Below, in pieces: positions 1-13,000 of a stretch of DNA of 64,000 nt; the stretch's first letter is position 1, and each line of letters starts with the position of its first letter. The stretch spans positions 838,320 through 902,319 of the forward strand of contig NW_020313045.1 of assembly GCF_003265705.1 (NCBI RefSeq), written 5' to 3'. The translations under genes were made by a program, and so were the position numbers. Under the pieces are notes generated by a model. The model was not told where the DNA came from. It saw nothing but the letters and a program-made list of their open reading frames with translations, and did no database searches. The stretch comes from Callorhinus ursinus (taxonomy: Eukaryota > Chordata > Mammalia > Carnivora > Otariidae).

Positions 1-650
1 AAACAAAGAGTCATAAATACGTGTCGTCAGCCCTTTACAATCCACATGGACATTTTGTGAACGGTGTTTTATTCATTTGTCTGAATATATAAAATATATA
101 TATATTTTTTAAAGATTTTATTTTTTTATTTGAGAGAGAGAGAGAATGAGAGATAGAGAGCACGAGAGGGAAGAGGGTCTGAGGGGGAAGCAGACTCCCC
201 GCTGAGCAGGAAGCCCGATGCGGGACTCGATCCCGGGACTCCAGGATCATGACCTGAGCTGAAGGCAGTTGCTTAACTGACTGAGCCACCCAGGCGCCCC
301 TATAAAATATATATTTTTATATACATTGTCTGAATATATAAAATATGTATAAAATATATAATATTTTCTTCATTTGCCTTTTCTAGATGCCATATAAATG
401 GAATCAGAGAGTATGTATCTTTCTGAGTTTGGCTTCTTTCACTTGGCATAATGCATCTGAGATTCAGCCATGTTGTTGCACGTATCAATAATGTGTTCCC
501 TTTTCTTGCTGAGTGGCATTCCATTGTATGGACACCCCATTCTTGGTGTATCCAGTCTCCAGTTGAGGAGTGTTTTGGTTTGTTTCCAATTTGGGGCAAC
601 GATGAATACAACTGAATGAATACAATGATGAATTCATTCATCATTCATTT
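1..650 (-). mobile_element. Old L1 3' fragment, interrupted by a SINE
   Basis: From about 301 to 650 the plus strand shows the complement of an L1 3' region (GGCATTCCATTGTATGG and the motif around TTCACTTGGCATAATGC). The similar stretch near 30050-30250 belongs to the same family. The part left of the SINE is too AT-rich to assign firmly. Confidence 0.6.
102..300 (-). mobile_element. Can-SINE (minus)
   Basis: The tRNA-derived head, reading GGGGCGCCTGGGTGGCTCAG on the minus strand, ends at 300 and the A-rich tail starts at 102. TATAAAATATATAT flanks it at 88-101 and 301-314, a probable 14-bp target duplication. It sits in an old L1 fragment. Confidence 0.93.
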
Positions 651-1509
651 TAAGTGTTACATCTGAAAATGAGAATAAATAGAGTACTTATGGAATGTGT
701 ACACAGGCCTCTGACTTTTTTTGAAGGATATTAACAAGACCAATTTTCCCAAATACCTGAGGAAAAGAAAAGTAACTGAGAAGAGGAGCAATATGATAGA
801 ATAAGAAATGACTCATGAAAAGAAAATAAGAAATCATATTTTAATCTAAATATTACTTAGTAAGTCAATAGTATTTATTGGGTTGTTAAAAAAATATGCA
901 ATTCTTGCTTTCAACAGAGTTTCCAGGCTGATGATGAACTCAGATTGCACAAAATGTTGTGATAGGGAGATTCATTAGACAATACACACTTCCTCCAATA
1001 TTAGTTATGAAACATTAAAACACCAAAACACCAGAAAATGTACCATAGCCTACATCACATCCTGTCTTTGTGTTGTCCAATTAAACAGGTGACCTAACAC
1101 ATACTGCTTTCTTCTGTATCCAATTTCAGTAACTATCTAAACTTTTCAAATTTATATGAATATTGTGAATATATTAAAACATGTTTGTTACTTAGAAGAT
1201 ATGAATCATATTTGCACTATCAGTTATCAAAATATTATCTTCAAATATTGACCTTTAATACATAACTAGTTCTGTAGCTCTTTCCTTGGGAGGATGCCAA
1301 AGCCTACTGAATCAATATATTCTGCAAATCCCCAGTGGGGCTGAAAACAGAATGAACGGTAGTAAGAAGGGAATCGGGGGTGATACCTTTCACAGCAGAT
1401 GGTTCTAAGGGGTTGTTCATAAAAGCACAAAGGGGGGTTTTTGCCTTAAAAAAATTATGTACCCTGAAGAAAAAGGAGATCTAGGGTAAGTATTTAAAAT
1501 TCAGTGGTG

Positions 1510-3540
1510 AATCAAGGAGTCGATCCCATTTACAATTGCACCCAAAACCATAAGATACCTAGGAATAAATCTAACCAAAGAGGCAAAGGATCTGTACTCA
1601 GAAAACTATAACATACTCATGAAAGAAATTGAAGAAGACACAAAGAAATGGAAAAACGTTCCATGCTCATGGATTGGAAGAACAAACATTGTGAAGATGT
1701 CCATGCTACCTAGAGCAATCTACACATTCAATGCAATCCCCATCAAAATACCATCCACCTTTTTTAAAGAAATGGAACAAATAATCCTAAAATTTGTATG
1801 GAATCAGAAGAGGCCCCGAATAGCCAGAGGAATATTGAGAAAGAAAAGCAAAGCTGGCGGCATCACAATTCCGGACTTCCAACTCTATTACAAAGCTGTC
1901 ATCATTAAGACACCATAAGTATGGTGCTGGCACAAAAACAGACACATAGATCAATGGAATAGAATAGAGAGCCCAGAAATGGACCCTCAACTCTATGGTC
2001 AACTCATCTTGGACAAAGCAGGAAAGAATGTCCAATGGAAAAAAGACAGTCTCTTCAACAAATGGTGTTGGGAAAATTGGACAGCCACATGCAGAAAAAT
2101 GAAACTGGACCATTTCCTTACACCACACACAAAAATAGAATCTAAATGGTTGAAAGACCTAAACGTGAGACAGGAGTCCATCAAAATCCTAAAGGAGAAC
2201 ACAGGCAGCAACCTCTTCGACCTCAGCCGCAGCAACTTCTTCCTAGAAACATCGCCAAAGGCAAGGGAAGCCAGGGCAAAAATGAACTATTGGGATTTCA
2301 TCAAGATAAAAAGCTTTTCACAGCAAAAGAAACAGTCCACCAAACCAAAAGAGAACCGACAGAATGGGAGAAAATATTTGCAAATGACATATCAGATAAA
2401 GGGCTAGTATCCAACATCTATAAAGAACTTCTCAAACTCAACACCCACAGAACAACTAATCCAATCAAGAAATGGGCAGAAGACATGAACAGACATTTTT
2501 CCAAAGAAGACATCCAAATGGCCAACAGACACATGAAAAAGTGCTCAACATCGCTCGGCATCAGGGAAATCCAAATCAAAACCTCCATGAGATACCACCT
2601 CACACCAGTCAGAATGGCTAAAATTAACAAGTCAGGAAACAACAGATGTTGGCGGGGATGAGGAGAAAGGGGAACCGTCCTACACTGTTGGTGGGAATGC
2701 AAGCTGGTACAACCACTCTGGAAAACAGTATGGAGGTTCCTCCAACAGTTGAAAATAGAGCTACCATGCGATCGAGCAATTGCACTACTGGGTATTTACC
2801 CCAAAGATACAGATGTAGGCATCTGAAGCGGTACGTGCACCCCAATGTTTATAGCAGCAATGTCCACAATAGCCAAACTGTGGAAAGAGCCAAGATGTCC
2901 ATCGACAGATGAATGGATAAAGAAGATGTGGTATATATACACAATGGAATATTATGCAGCCATCAAAAGGAATGAGATCTTGCCATTTGCAACGACGTGG
3001 ATGGAACTGGAGGGTATTATGCTGAGTGAAATACGTCAATCAGAGAAAGACATGTATCATATGACCTCACTGATATGAGGAATTCTTAATCTTAGGAAAC
3101 AAACTGAGGGTTGCTGGAGTGGTGGGGGGTGGGAGGGATTGGGTGGCTGGGTGACAGACATTGGGGAGGGTATGTGCTATGGTGAGCACTGTGAATTGTA
3201 CAAGACTGATGAATCACAGATCTGTACTTCTGAAACAAATAATGCAATATATGTTAAGAAAAAAAAGAAGAAGAAGATAGCAGGAGGGGAAGAATGAAGG
3301 GGATTAAGTCGGAGGGGGAGACGAACCATGAGAGACGATGGACTCTGAAAAACAAACTGAGGGTTCTAGAGGGGAGCGGGGTGGGGGGATGGGTTAGCCT
3401 GGTGATGGGTATTAAAGAGGGCACATTCTGCGTGGAGCACTGGGTGTTATGCACAAACAATGAATCATGGAGCACTACATCAAAAACTAATGATGTAATG
3501 TATGGTGATTAACATAACAATAAAAATTATTAAAAAAAAT
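1510..3540 (+). mobile_element. 5'-truncated carnivore L1 with exact target duplication
   Basis: The element carries the end of L1 ORF2 (broken frames at 1619-1918, 1979-2407 and 2146-2661, with the L1 C-terminal region continuing to about 3078), a 3'UTR and an A-rich tail. AAAATTCAGTGGTG flanks it at 1496-1509 and 3541-3554, showing a target-primed insertion. The reading frame is shifted several times, so it cannot make ORF2 protein. It lies opposite to LPCAT2 in intron 10. Confidence 0.93.
3080..3530 (+). repeat. Internal duplication in the L1 3'UTR
   Basis: Two diverged copies of the segment AAACAAACTGAGGGTT...GGTGGGGGG...GGTATT...GAGCACTG...GAATCA occur at about 3098-3245 and 3350-3500. 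They sit inside the L1 3'UTR. Confidence 0.7.
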
Positions 3541-3957
3541 AAAATTCAGTGGTGGTCAGAATTGCTTCTCTACAGGTCAATTCAGATTTCACCTGAGAAG
3601 GTCTGACTACCACATGGGAGTACCATCTAATTCTGTCATCCTTCTTGCAAGAGGGAAGCAGGACAGACCGACTGCTCTGAGACACTTCTGAGAGAGGCAG
3701 ATCCGTGCTGCTCCACATTGACTATCTCTCTCGGGCTCCTCCTGTGACCAATACGCATGCTTCCAAGTTAACCGTTCTTGAGAAACCACAACTAGGTGAA
3801 CTAAATGGGAGATGAATTCACAGCCCTGGCCTCCTTAATAAACACCACGTGGGTTCTAGAGCTGGGCATTAATGAAACCAGAGAAAAGAAACATATAAGA
3901 TGTCAGATCTCTGGGGGACACCCTTATGAAAGTGTAGCAATTTAAAAATATACTTAC

Positions 3958-4083
3958 TTCAATTTCCGGCTAATTTTGGTAAATTCCACCAACCCAGCTT
4001 CCATAGGCAATGTTAGCTGTCCTGCTGAAATCATTAATCTGCAGTCTTCATAGGTATGATCTGTTACGGGAATTCCCAAAGCT
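3958..4083 (-). CDS. LPCAT2: LPCAT2 exon 10 (residues 312-354)
   Basis: This 126-nt exon encodes [17 protein letters not shown], then a [20 protein letters not shown] stretch leading into the EF-hand half. The acceptor is ATGCCTTTTAG and the donor is TTGAA|GTAAGTATA. It is the last LPCAT2 exon inside the window; the codon split at the donor continues beyond position 1. Confidence 0.95.
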
Positions 4084-7000
4084 CTAAAAGGCATTTAAAA
4101 GCAAACAAATTCAATTTTTTTTTAAAAAAGGTAATGATTTTTTTCATCAGCCCTGAACTGGTCAACAAACAACAGCAAATGGGAAAGTATTTACTACTTT
4201 TCAAACCAGTAGCTTTAGCTTATTATTGCCAAAGAGACATATTTCTCTTCTGCACAGACTTCCTGTGGCCGAGTCTGCATGCTTCGGTCAGCTGGTCATT
4301 TGTTTGGTGTTTTAACTGTGACCATGATACTGGCTGACTTCAGTATCTGGGGAAAGCAAGAATACTTGAGTTTCATTCCAGTGGAGTGTCTTACCAACTG
4401 TGGACCTTTTGGCTCTTAACCTAAGCCTCACTTTTGTCATCTGCACATAGGAATAATTACCTACTGCACAGCGTTCTTTATTGTGAAGATAAACTAAAAA
4501 GGCCCGTGGAAGTGCCATTTACACAGATAAATGGCCTCTGTATATACGAAAGGGGACAATCTAGCCAAATCGCTTGCCATCTGCGTTTTTCATCTCTCAA
4601 AACTAGAGATGACTTCTTGCTACCTAACAGTCTCCCAAAAATACGAAAGAGAATGGAGAATAAGCTCATTATTTCTCCCAAACCTAAACGTCCTCCATCC
4701 TCAAAGGAGTGCATGAACCGTATTAGCTTCCCACCTGCTCAGAGGTCTAATAACGGACTAGATTTGAAAAAAAAAATAGATATTAATAACAACTTCAAAA
4801 GACACTGAGTGCTGAGAAAAAAGCCTGTGTGGTACATTAAATAATTTCTTGAAGTTTCCTCTTCACAAAACTTTTATTCACAGTTATTCAGTGAGAATCA
4901 TAAAGTTCTGTCTTCAACTGTATTTGATTTTGTTGAATCACTGCTAAGAACATTACATTTTCAACAGATGCAAAAGAATAAAATATTTTTTCTATCTACA
5001 ACCAGGCTGTTTTTGATTAATAAATATTTTGGTGTAAGAGTATTTTTATTTGGGAAAATAAGAATTTTAAATATTTTAAATTTATAATTTATAATCCTAG
5101 ACAGTAGAGATGCCTGTTAAGAGCTTGGGCTTGGGTCACAAGAAATGTGGATTTGAGTCCCAGCCCAGACCCTCACTATCTGCTATGATCTTGGGCAAAC
5201 GATCTGTCTCTCTGAATCTCACTTTCCTGGCTTGGCTCCAAGAATTGCTGTGAAGATTATGCTAGATAACCCGAGTAAATGGGAAAATCAAGTAAATGTA
5301 AGTACACATAGTAGAAATTTTTTTGAGCATTTGAACACTTATGCTGTTGTGAAAATAAAGTTATTTTGCTGTGAAATATGAATCCGAGTATATATAATCT
5401 TGCTTATAATACCAAATTCAGCTATGAAGCTAGATTCAGATTTCTCATTTGAATTTTTACTAGGAATACACATTGCTGGCCTATCAGCACCAAGCCTACT
5501 ATAGGAATGACAAGAGGGGGGTAGTGCCTGGCGTGGGGTGCACACTGGGAAGGCTCTAGGGCTGCCTGGGTGGTAGGACAGTATCACAAACATTTGTTCA
5601 TTACAGGACGAGAGGTAATTTATCTAATCAGAGTCACGGCCAGTTAAAACTCCTTTAAGAGCAGGAAAATATTTGCTTTATGTTTACAATTTACAAATCT
5701 TAAATTTCCAGCCATCCCTTAATGGGGGTGACTTCCCCCCTTTTCTGTGCATCTATTGCCTTCCCCTGCAAACTTTCTCCTTTGTGTGGCTATACTCATT
5801 AATGCCCTTGAATCAGCCGGCACTGGCTGCTCCGTGGAGGCTGGGGGACGGAAGGCAAGCCACGAATGGCTCAGACACAAGGCTCTGTGTCACAGTGACA
5901 GACCAGCTGAGGAGAACCCACCCTGTGGAAGTCACGGGCTGGTTTCTTCTGCTTACTGAAGCCTCCCTGCTCTGCTTCCGGCAAAACCCCATTTCCATTA
6001 GTTTGGGGCTGCATCTGGAGAAAATATTTATAGATTGTCTTACTGACCACCTTCCCAGGCACATTGTTTTACTTACCAAAATGAGTTAGGGAATGAGGCC
6101 CTAAGGATGAAACCAAACAAAATAAAACGAAACACCCAAATCCTAAAACTATGCGAAATGCCGTTGACCAATCATTTAAAAACTATTTACTGATTGGGAT
6201 CACATATAGACACTTACTCTGCCATTAAATTCCGGACTCTACCAGCAAAAACGACAGGATCGCTTTTTTCTTCATCATTTGGTTTCTGAACAGGCATAAA
6301 CTGAAAGACAGACATACCTTTCCATCACAACTGTTGGGCCCAAGATGTTACATGTCACATATATTAATTTATAACCTATCTATCATTATATTAAATCCCC
6401 CACCACCTTTCTGGCACAAAGGTTACATGCTATCGTGGAAAGAACACTGCTTGGACTCAGGGGAGCTAAGCTAAGCCCTGGGTCTTTCTGTGTGTTCACA
6501 AGGATGTCCCTAAAGTTTTCTTCACTGTTGCCTGGACTCTGACAAGAGGGCAATGATCACCCACTTCCCTGGTTGTGATGAGGATGAACTGAGCCAGGGC
6601 CTGGAATTCTGGAAGTTGTAAAGCTGGAGGTATGAAGATCTTCTTCTCCACGCTGCATTTTCTACCGCTTCCAGCACTTTGTGTGAAAATGTTAGTATTG
6701 GTAGTAGCTTATCTCTTATGGTTTATCTTCTCTACCCACTCCTGTGTCGGCCGTATTTTATCATTTGTTCAAATGTCACGTTTTGTCATTTCTTCTGCTT
6801 TCCTTTTTTTATTTTAAAGGTTTTATTTTATTTATTTGAGAGAGAGAACAAGAGGGGGGAGGGTCAGAGGGAGAAGCAGACTCCCCGCTGAGCAGGGAGC
6901 CCGATGCAGGACTCGATCCCGGGACGCCGGGATCATGACTTGAGCCAAAGGCAGTTGCTTAACCAACTGAGCCACCCAGGCACCCCCTTCTGCTTTCTTC

Positions 7001-10000
7001 TAACCTTTAGTATTGGCTGTCTAGCTTTTGCTGAACACTGTTGTTTTGCTTTATCATTTAAAAATTTTTTTTTCTCTACTTGATATTCGGTGGTGCCTCA
7101 TTGGTGCCGTCCTTGTTTTATTTACAGTTTTTGAACATTAATGAGATTTTGGTGCTATATTTAAGTCATTACATCGTTTTTGAGCACCTACCATATCCCA
7201 CGCAAGATTAACAGGACTCTATTCCTGCTCCAAAAAAGACTCATATTTTAATAGGATAGACCAACACAGCATGTGCTAAGTATCATTACCCTCAATGACA
7301 GGGCTTAAAAGCTTCATTAAGTTAGTTTAGAGTTATACAGGTCACATGACCAGGACTCAGCCCAAGTTCTGTCGGATTCTAAAACCCTTGTTTTCCCCAC
7401 TAAACCATCCTTCCTGGAGTATGAGAGCGAGGGATAAGAAATGATTAATTTGGCCAGGGGGCAGAGAAAAGCAGCCAAAGAGGCTTTACAGAAGAGCTAA
7501 TACTTGATCTTGGCTTTTTGAGGATAAACATGATCTTGCCAATAGCTATTATTCATTGAATTCTAACTACGAACCAGGCACCATGCTAGGTGCTTTATAT
7601 GCATTATTTCATTTCACCAACCCTCCCGATTTTCGTCACTAGGATTGGGGTTCACAAAGATTAAATGACTTGCTCAAGTTTTCATGGCCCACTTACATTC
7701 AACAAATACTGTTTAGGCACCTACTGGAGGCCAGGCACAGCATGAAACCCTGAAGACATGACAAGGAAACCCCTGCCGTCAAGGGGCCCTCCATGCAGTG
7801 GGGTAAAAATTATGACAGATGAGTCAAGTCCACCAATAAGAGCTGCCATCCATTAGGCACCTGCTGTGTGCTGGGTACTTCATAAGATGAACTCTCAACA
7901 ATTCCTGGAGGCCAGCTCTACCATTTCCATTTGCTGGGTGGAGAAAGGAGCCCGAAGAGGCGAAACAATGTAGCCAAGGCCACACCCCAGTGGCAGGACG
8001 GCGATTTGAAAGAAAAAGAAAGATATGTACAAATAACACCACTTTTGGACTCACGTGGACCTGTTTTCAAATCTCGTTAATCACGTTAAATCGCCTTTGG
8101 GGAAAGGGCAATTTGGAGATGAAGTCTGAGCAAGGGAGTGTGGTGACCGAGTCCAAGCTTTTGAGCGGAAACATCGGTGGTAGGGAATTGCTGAGCCAAA
8201 GAGGAAAAGACTAAGAGCAGGGAGAAGCCCGGGAGGTTACTGCAAGAGAGAAGGCAAGAGCGAGGAGAGGGAGTGAGGGCACAGAGGACAGCACGGAGGC
8301 AAGTGGCATTTTAGGATAACATGAATACAAATCACGGGAGAGCGCGCTGTGTGATATGCGCCGTCATTAACCTTCTCTACCAGGGGAGCAGGGGCAGGCT
8401 GCAGAAAGAGCGCTCGGCCCGGCTGGGGCCTGGGCTCTGCCGTGAGATCCTGGAAAAGTTATTCAGCCCTGATGGGGTCAGGTCTGAATCAGGCTTGAAC
8501 CACTGAGGTCACTCAGTGCCCTCTCTTGTCGAATGAAAAAGTTCGGCTCGATGATCTCAAAGGCCCTCTCCAACTGGAATTTTACGTCTAGCTCTCCACT
8601 TAGTATCAAGTTATTCTCCAAGATGGAAAAATAAACTAAGCCACCAGAGGTCCCCACATCACTTATCTATCCAGAGCAACAACGGATCTTTGCAAATAAA
8701 TATTTCTCAAAATTCCCTCCATCCTGTTCTAGATTTTCATCTCTTGTATTTGCTTCGTATGAAATCCAAGGAAGAAAATTCCATGTTAAAATCAATGTTC
8801 GTAAAGTCTCTAACAAAACAAAACGATAAAGTTTTAAATTGCCATATGATTCTTCATTTTTTTAAAAAAGCCACATGATTGTTTGTAACAACACTTAATT
8901 TGTAGGTTATAAAAGCACATCCAGACAACCCTGAAAAATAAATTGCTGCTACACTGTTAACCAAGCATAATACAGTGAACTGTGGGTTTAATTCCTTTTA
9001 GTGCAGGTAATGTTTTCCATAAAATGATTTTTAATAACTCTCATATGGGCATGACATTTTATTCTCAGTGAAGAAAATTCCACTGAGAGTACAAAATAAT
9101 TAAAAGCCTCGATTTGACCCTCACGGGCCTGGGAGGCTCCCCGTGCCTCCTGAGAAGCAATACAAGGGAAATTCTCATAAAAATTCACTTCTCCTCGGGG
9201 CAGACCTTGCCCTCTTTATCACATTTCTATTTCGTATGTGGTCATTCAAGGCTCACAGCAAAAACACATCCTCTATTTGGGAAGGAAAACTGGCCGAAGA
9301 CAGGGAAACATGACTGCCATCGTCCACGACTGTCCGCTAACACACAGCTCGGTACCCTAGTGACTTCAGGACCCCCAGTTTTCCTTTCCACCTTCCTCTT
9401 CTCTCATTATCCTGAGTATCCACACAGATGGTTCATCTGACATGTTGATCTCTTCACCTGGTCACAGAAGTTTTTAGCTGTGCCTTGGCCTCGGTGACAA
9501 TAACAATGACAATGATGCTCATCCCCTCTGATGAGTTCTTGTTTACTTCTCTAACCCGGTCCGTCACAGCTGTGAGAACCTGCTGGTCACTCTCAGGACA
9601 TGCTCGTCTCTCCTCCTCCACTCCCTCCTGGCAACAGCTGGCTGCCTGTCTTCACTGGACTTCAGGAGTCAGACACATCCATGTGGACCTTCTGTCACCT
9701 AGAATCTCCCCCTTCTGCCACACCCATGGCGCCAACCCGTGATCACCTCTCCTGCTGTTGCCTTCCCATCCCTGTCCACTGAGGGATGCTAAAAGAAAGG
9801 TCCACAGTCTCATGGGTGGAATCTACTACAAATTCATGTTAAGTTCCACAGGGTCCTCACGGCTGCTTGAAAATTACGTTATTTTCCCAAGGTGACCATA
9901 CTGCCTCCAGATACAAAAGTAGTTCTGTTTGTTTTGCTGAAGGTGTTCCTTTATCCTTTCAATCATGCAAGTGTGCCCCCAGATGGGATCTTAATCCTGA

Positions 10001-13000
10001 GTCTGTTTCCTTAATGTCTCTGTGACAGGTGAGGATCAAGTGACTTAACCTGAATCTCACTGCTGCTTGGGGTACGCCTTTTGGACGTGCCGCCATCATA
10101 TTTTAATGTTTCAGACACAGTCCATGCTTCTCAGGTTGCGATTCACCTTTCCCCTCAATGGCACTTCACATTCAACGTTAGAAAGAAAACAGTGGAGGAG
10201 TTCAGGACATGCTACCCCATAATGTACCACTTTGGTACATTGATTATTCTGAGCTAAAGGCACTTGAAAAATGGCAAATGCAGGGAGAGGCTTTCTCTGA
10301 ACTTCCCTTATGTGCCTAAAGTCAACTCCTCCAAAAGGAACTCAGTTGTCGGGAGCCTGGGTGGCTCAGTCGGTTAAGCATCTGCCTTCGGCTCAGGTCA
10401 TGATCCCAGGGTCCTGGGATGGAGTCCCACATTGGGCTCCCTGCTCAGTGGGGAGTCTACTTCTCCCTCTGCCTCTGCCTCTCCCCCAGCTTGTGCTCTC
10501 TCTCTCTCTCTCTCTCAACTAATAAATAAAATCTTAAAAAAAAAAAAAAAGGAACTCAGTTGTCATAAATTCTCTCTTGGGGAGTTTCATCAAACAGGGA
10601 AGATGGACTCTTATCACAGGAGATGCGACTGGAGGTTGACACCACACCCAGACAAACTTTATCACGTGCTGTCATAGCTTCCAGTCTATTCTTCCCAGGG
10701 CCCATTTGTTGTTCCTAAAGATCACTGACTCTGCCCTGAGTGGCCTACACCCTCCCTCTCCTTTCTCACCACTTTTTGGGATATTCACTTTTTATTCCCT
10801 GTGACGCCCTTGTGCACATATTAAAAATCAATAAATCTGTATATCTTTTCTCCTATGAATCTGCCCGTGGTGAGATTATTTCACAGATCCAGCTATGGAA
10901 CTTAGGTGGGTAGAGGGAAGACTCTTCTTCCCCACAAAAGCCTATGTGCATTTCTCTAATTCTTCTCCATTGCTCCTGAGACAGGCTCCCAGCACCCTTG
11001 CCCTCCTCCCTTGACTGTGCTCTGGTCCTCTGCCTGCAGGCTCTGCACCGTCCTGCCCCATATAAGGGGGCGGCTAACGGATGTGTTTCCCATAGGAATA
11101 CCCCCTTTGCCCTTCTGGTCCCACAGTGCCCCACCATCTCTTGGGCCATAGGCTACGCACAAGATAAAGTCAGAATTCTTTGGCCTATTTTGAAGTCCAT
11201 CCGCTATCCAGAGACAATCCTTCACATGAACACTCGGGACCAGTAAAACTGCTTTATTCATTGTTTCCTGACCACATCGAGCACATTCTTTTCTACTAAA
11301 TAAATGCTTGTGAAAAGACTGATGAGTGATGATACTACCAACAGCCTTTTCTTTTTCCAAGGAACAGAAAAGGATTTTGATGAGTCAGTCTCAACAGATG
11401 TGCAGTTCTGGTTCGTCCCATGATTGTTCTGTGAAGGCTTCAAAAGAGCAAATGCGAACGAAGGAAGGTATTTATGAACTAACATTTGCTGCCTTCTTCC
11501 CAAAAGAAAGGAACAATTTAGATGGTAGGGGAAATACAAGTGCATGCTTATTGAACACCTACCGTGTGCTGCCACTTAAGTCACCTTATTAAATGCTAAC
11601 TACCCTATAAAAGAATTATTATCCCCATTTTCCCAGTAAGAACACAGGCCAGGGGAGGCTTAAGTCATTTACTCAAGCACATACAGGTCGGTAGTAGCAG
11701 AATTGGAATAAAACCCCAGCTAATACTCTTTTTAGTAACACTCCATTTCTTGGGGCACCTGGGTGGTTCAGTTGGTTAAGCGTCCAACTCTTGATTTCAG
11801 CTCAGGTCATGATCTCAGGGTCGTGAGATCAAGCCCGGCATCTGGCTCCACGCTCAGCGTGGAGTCTGCTTGAGTCTCCCTCTGCCCCTCTACCCCGACC
11901 GACCCTGATCATGCACTCTTTCTGTCTAAAAAAATAAAAATAGATATAACACTCCATTTCTCTGCTACTACTTAGAAATTTCAGAATTCTACCAAGTTCC
12001 AGAAGAAATTAGTTTTGTTAGAACAAGTACATATATGGGTTTGTGTGTGTGTGTTTGTGTGTGTGTGTGTATTTATGTGATAGAGGTTTTCTAAAAGGCC
12101 CATTCATTTTAGATTCAAAACTAAACCATTTGAGTGTGTTTGGATATTTAAGTAAACTATATAAATATATTTGAACCTTCCCTGAGTAATGAACTCTTTA
12201 GAGATTTAAAAAGTTGTTATCTATCTACAGGTATTGATCATAACACTCATTATTACAATCCTTTCCTAAGTCAGAACTTTTTTTTTTAATGAAAAACAAT
12301 CCCTTTTGGGGTGCCTGGGTGGCTCAGTCGCTAAGCGTCTGCCTTCGGCTCAGGTCATGATCCCAGGGTCCTGGGATTGAGCCCCGCATTGGGCTCCCTG
12401 CTCCGCGGGAAGCCTGCTTCTCCCTCTCCCACTCCCCCTGCTTGTGTTCCCTCTCTCACTGTGTCTCTCTCTGTCAAATAAATAAATAAAATCTTAAAAC
12501 AAAAAACAACAAAAAAAAATCCCTTTCTACTACTTATAGCAATGGATTGCCCCCCATAAAGTATTGTAGGTCTAATGCTCGCCACCTGAAGCTCCTTTTA
12601 AGCGTTACAAAGGAATTTTACTAAAACAAAATATGTCTGTATGCCTACAGACAACCATGTGTCTGTATTATAATGGGTGGCTCTGTGTACAAATGGAGAT
12701 ATATGGAGATACAGCCTATGAAGGAGGAAACAGACTGATGGTCCCTGTGAATGCCCTGCTTCCATTCATAAACCAGTTGCTGCCCACATAATGCCTGATA
12801 GTCTAGCTTTGTGTGGATTCTCTCTCATGAGATACAACTAGCAGGCTGTTGATTTATGTCCCATTTTGCAATGTTTCCTACTAGCTATCTTCTTCCTTAT
12901 GCCCCTAAGCCATCTGCTCATAAAGCCATACTTGTGAAGTAGCTGGCCAATAAAAGTAACCACTAAAAGACACTTTAAACACACCCACTAGGCCACTATG

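Noticed and set aside
1619..2661. Frames resembling a reverse transcriptase-type protein tail
   Set aside because: They are pieces of a truncated, frameshifted L1 ORF2, not a cellular gene.
1..3957. Search for LPCAT2 exon 11 and the EF-hand exons
   Set aside because: No stretch with the expected start after codon 354 and proper splice sites was seen; these exons should lie left of the window.
10351..10420. tRNA-like sequence in SINE heads
   Set aside because: The Can-SINE heads derive from tRNA-Lys and keep A/B-box-like words, but they lead into SINE bodies and A tails, so they are not tRNA genes.
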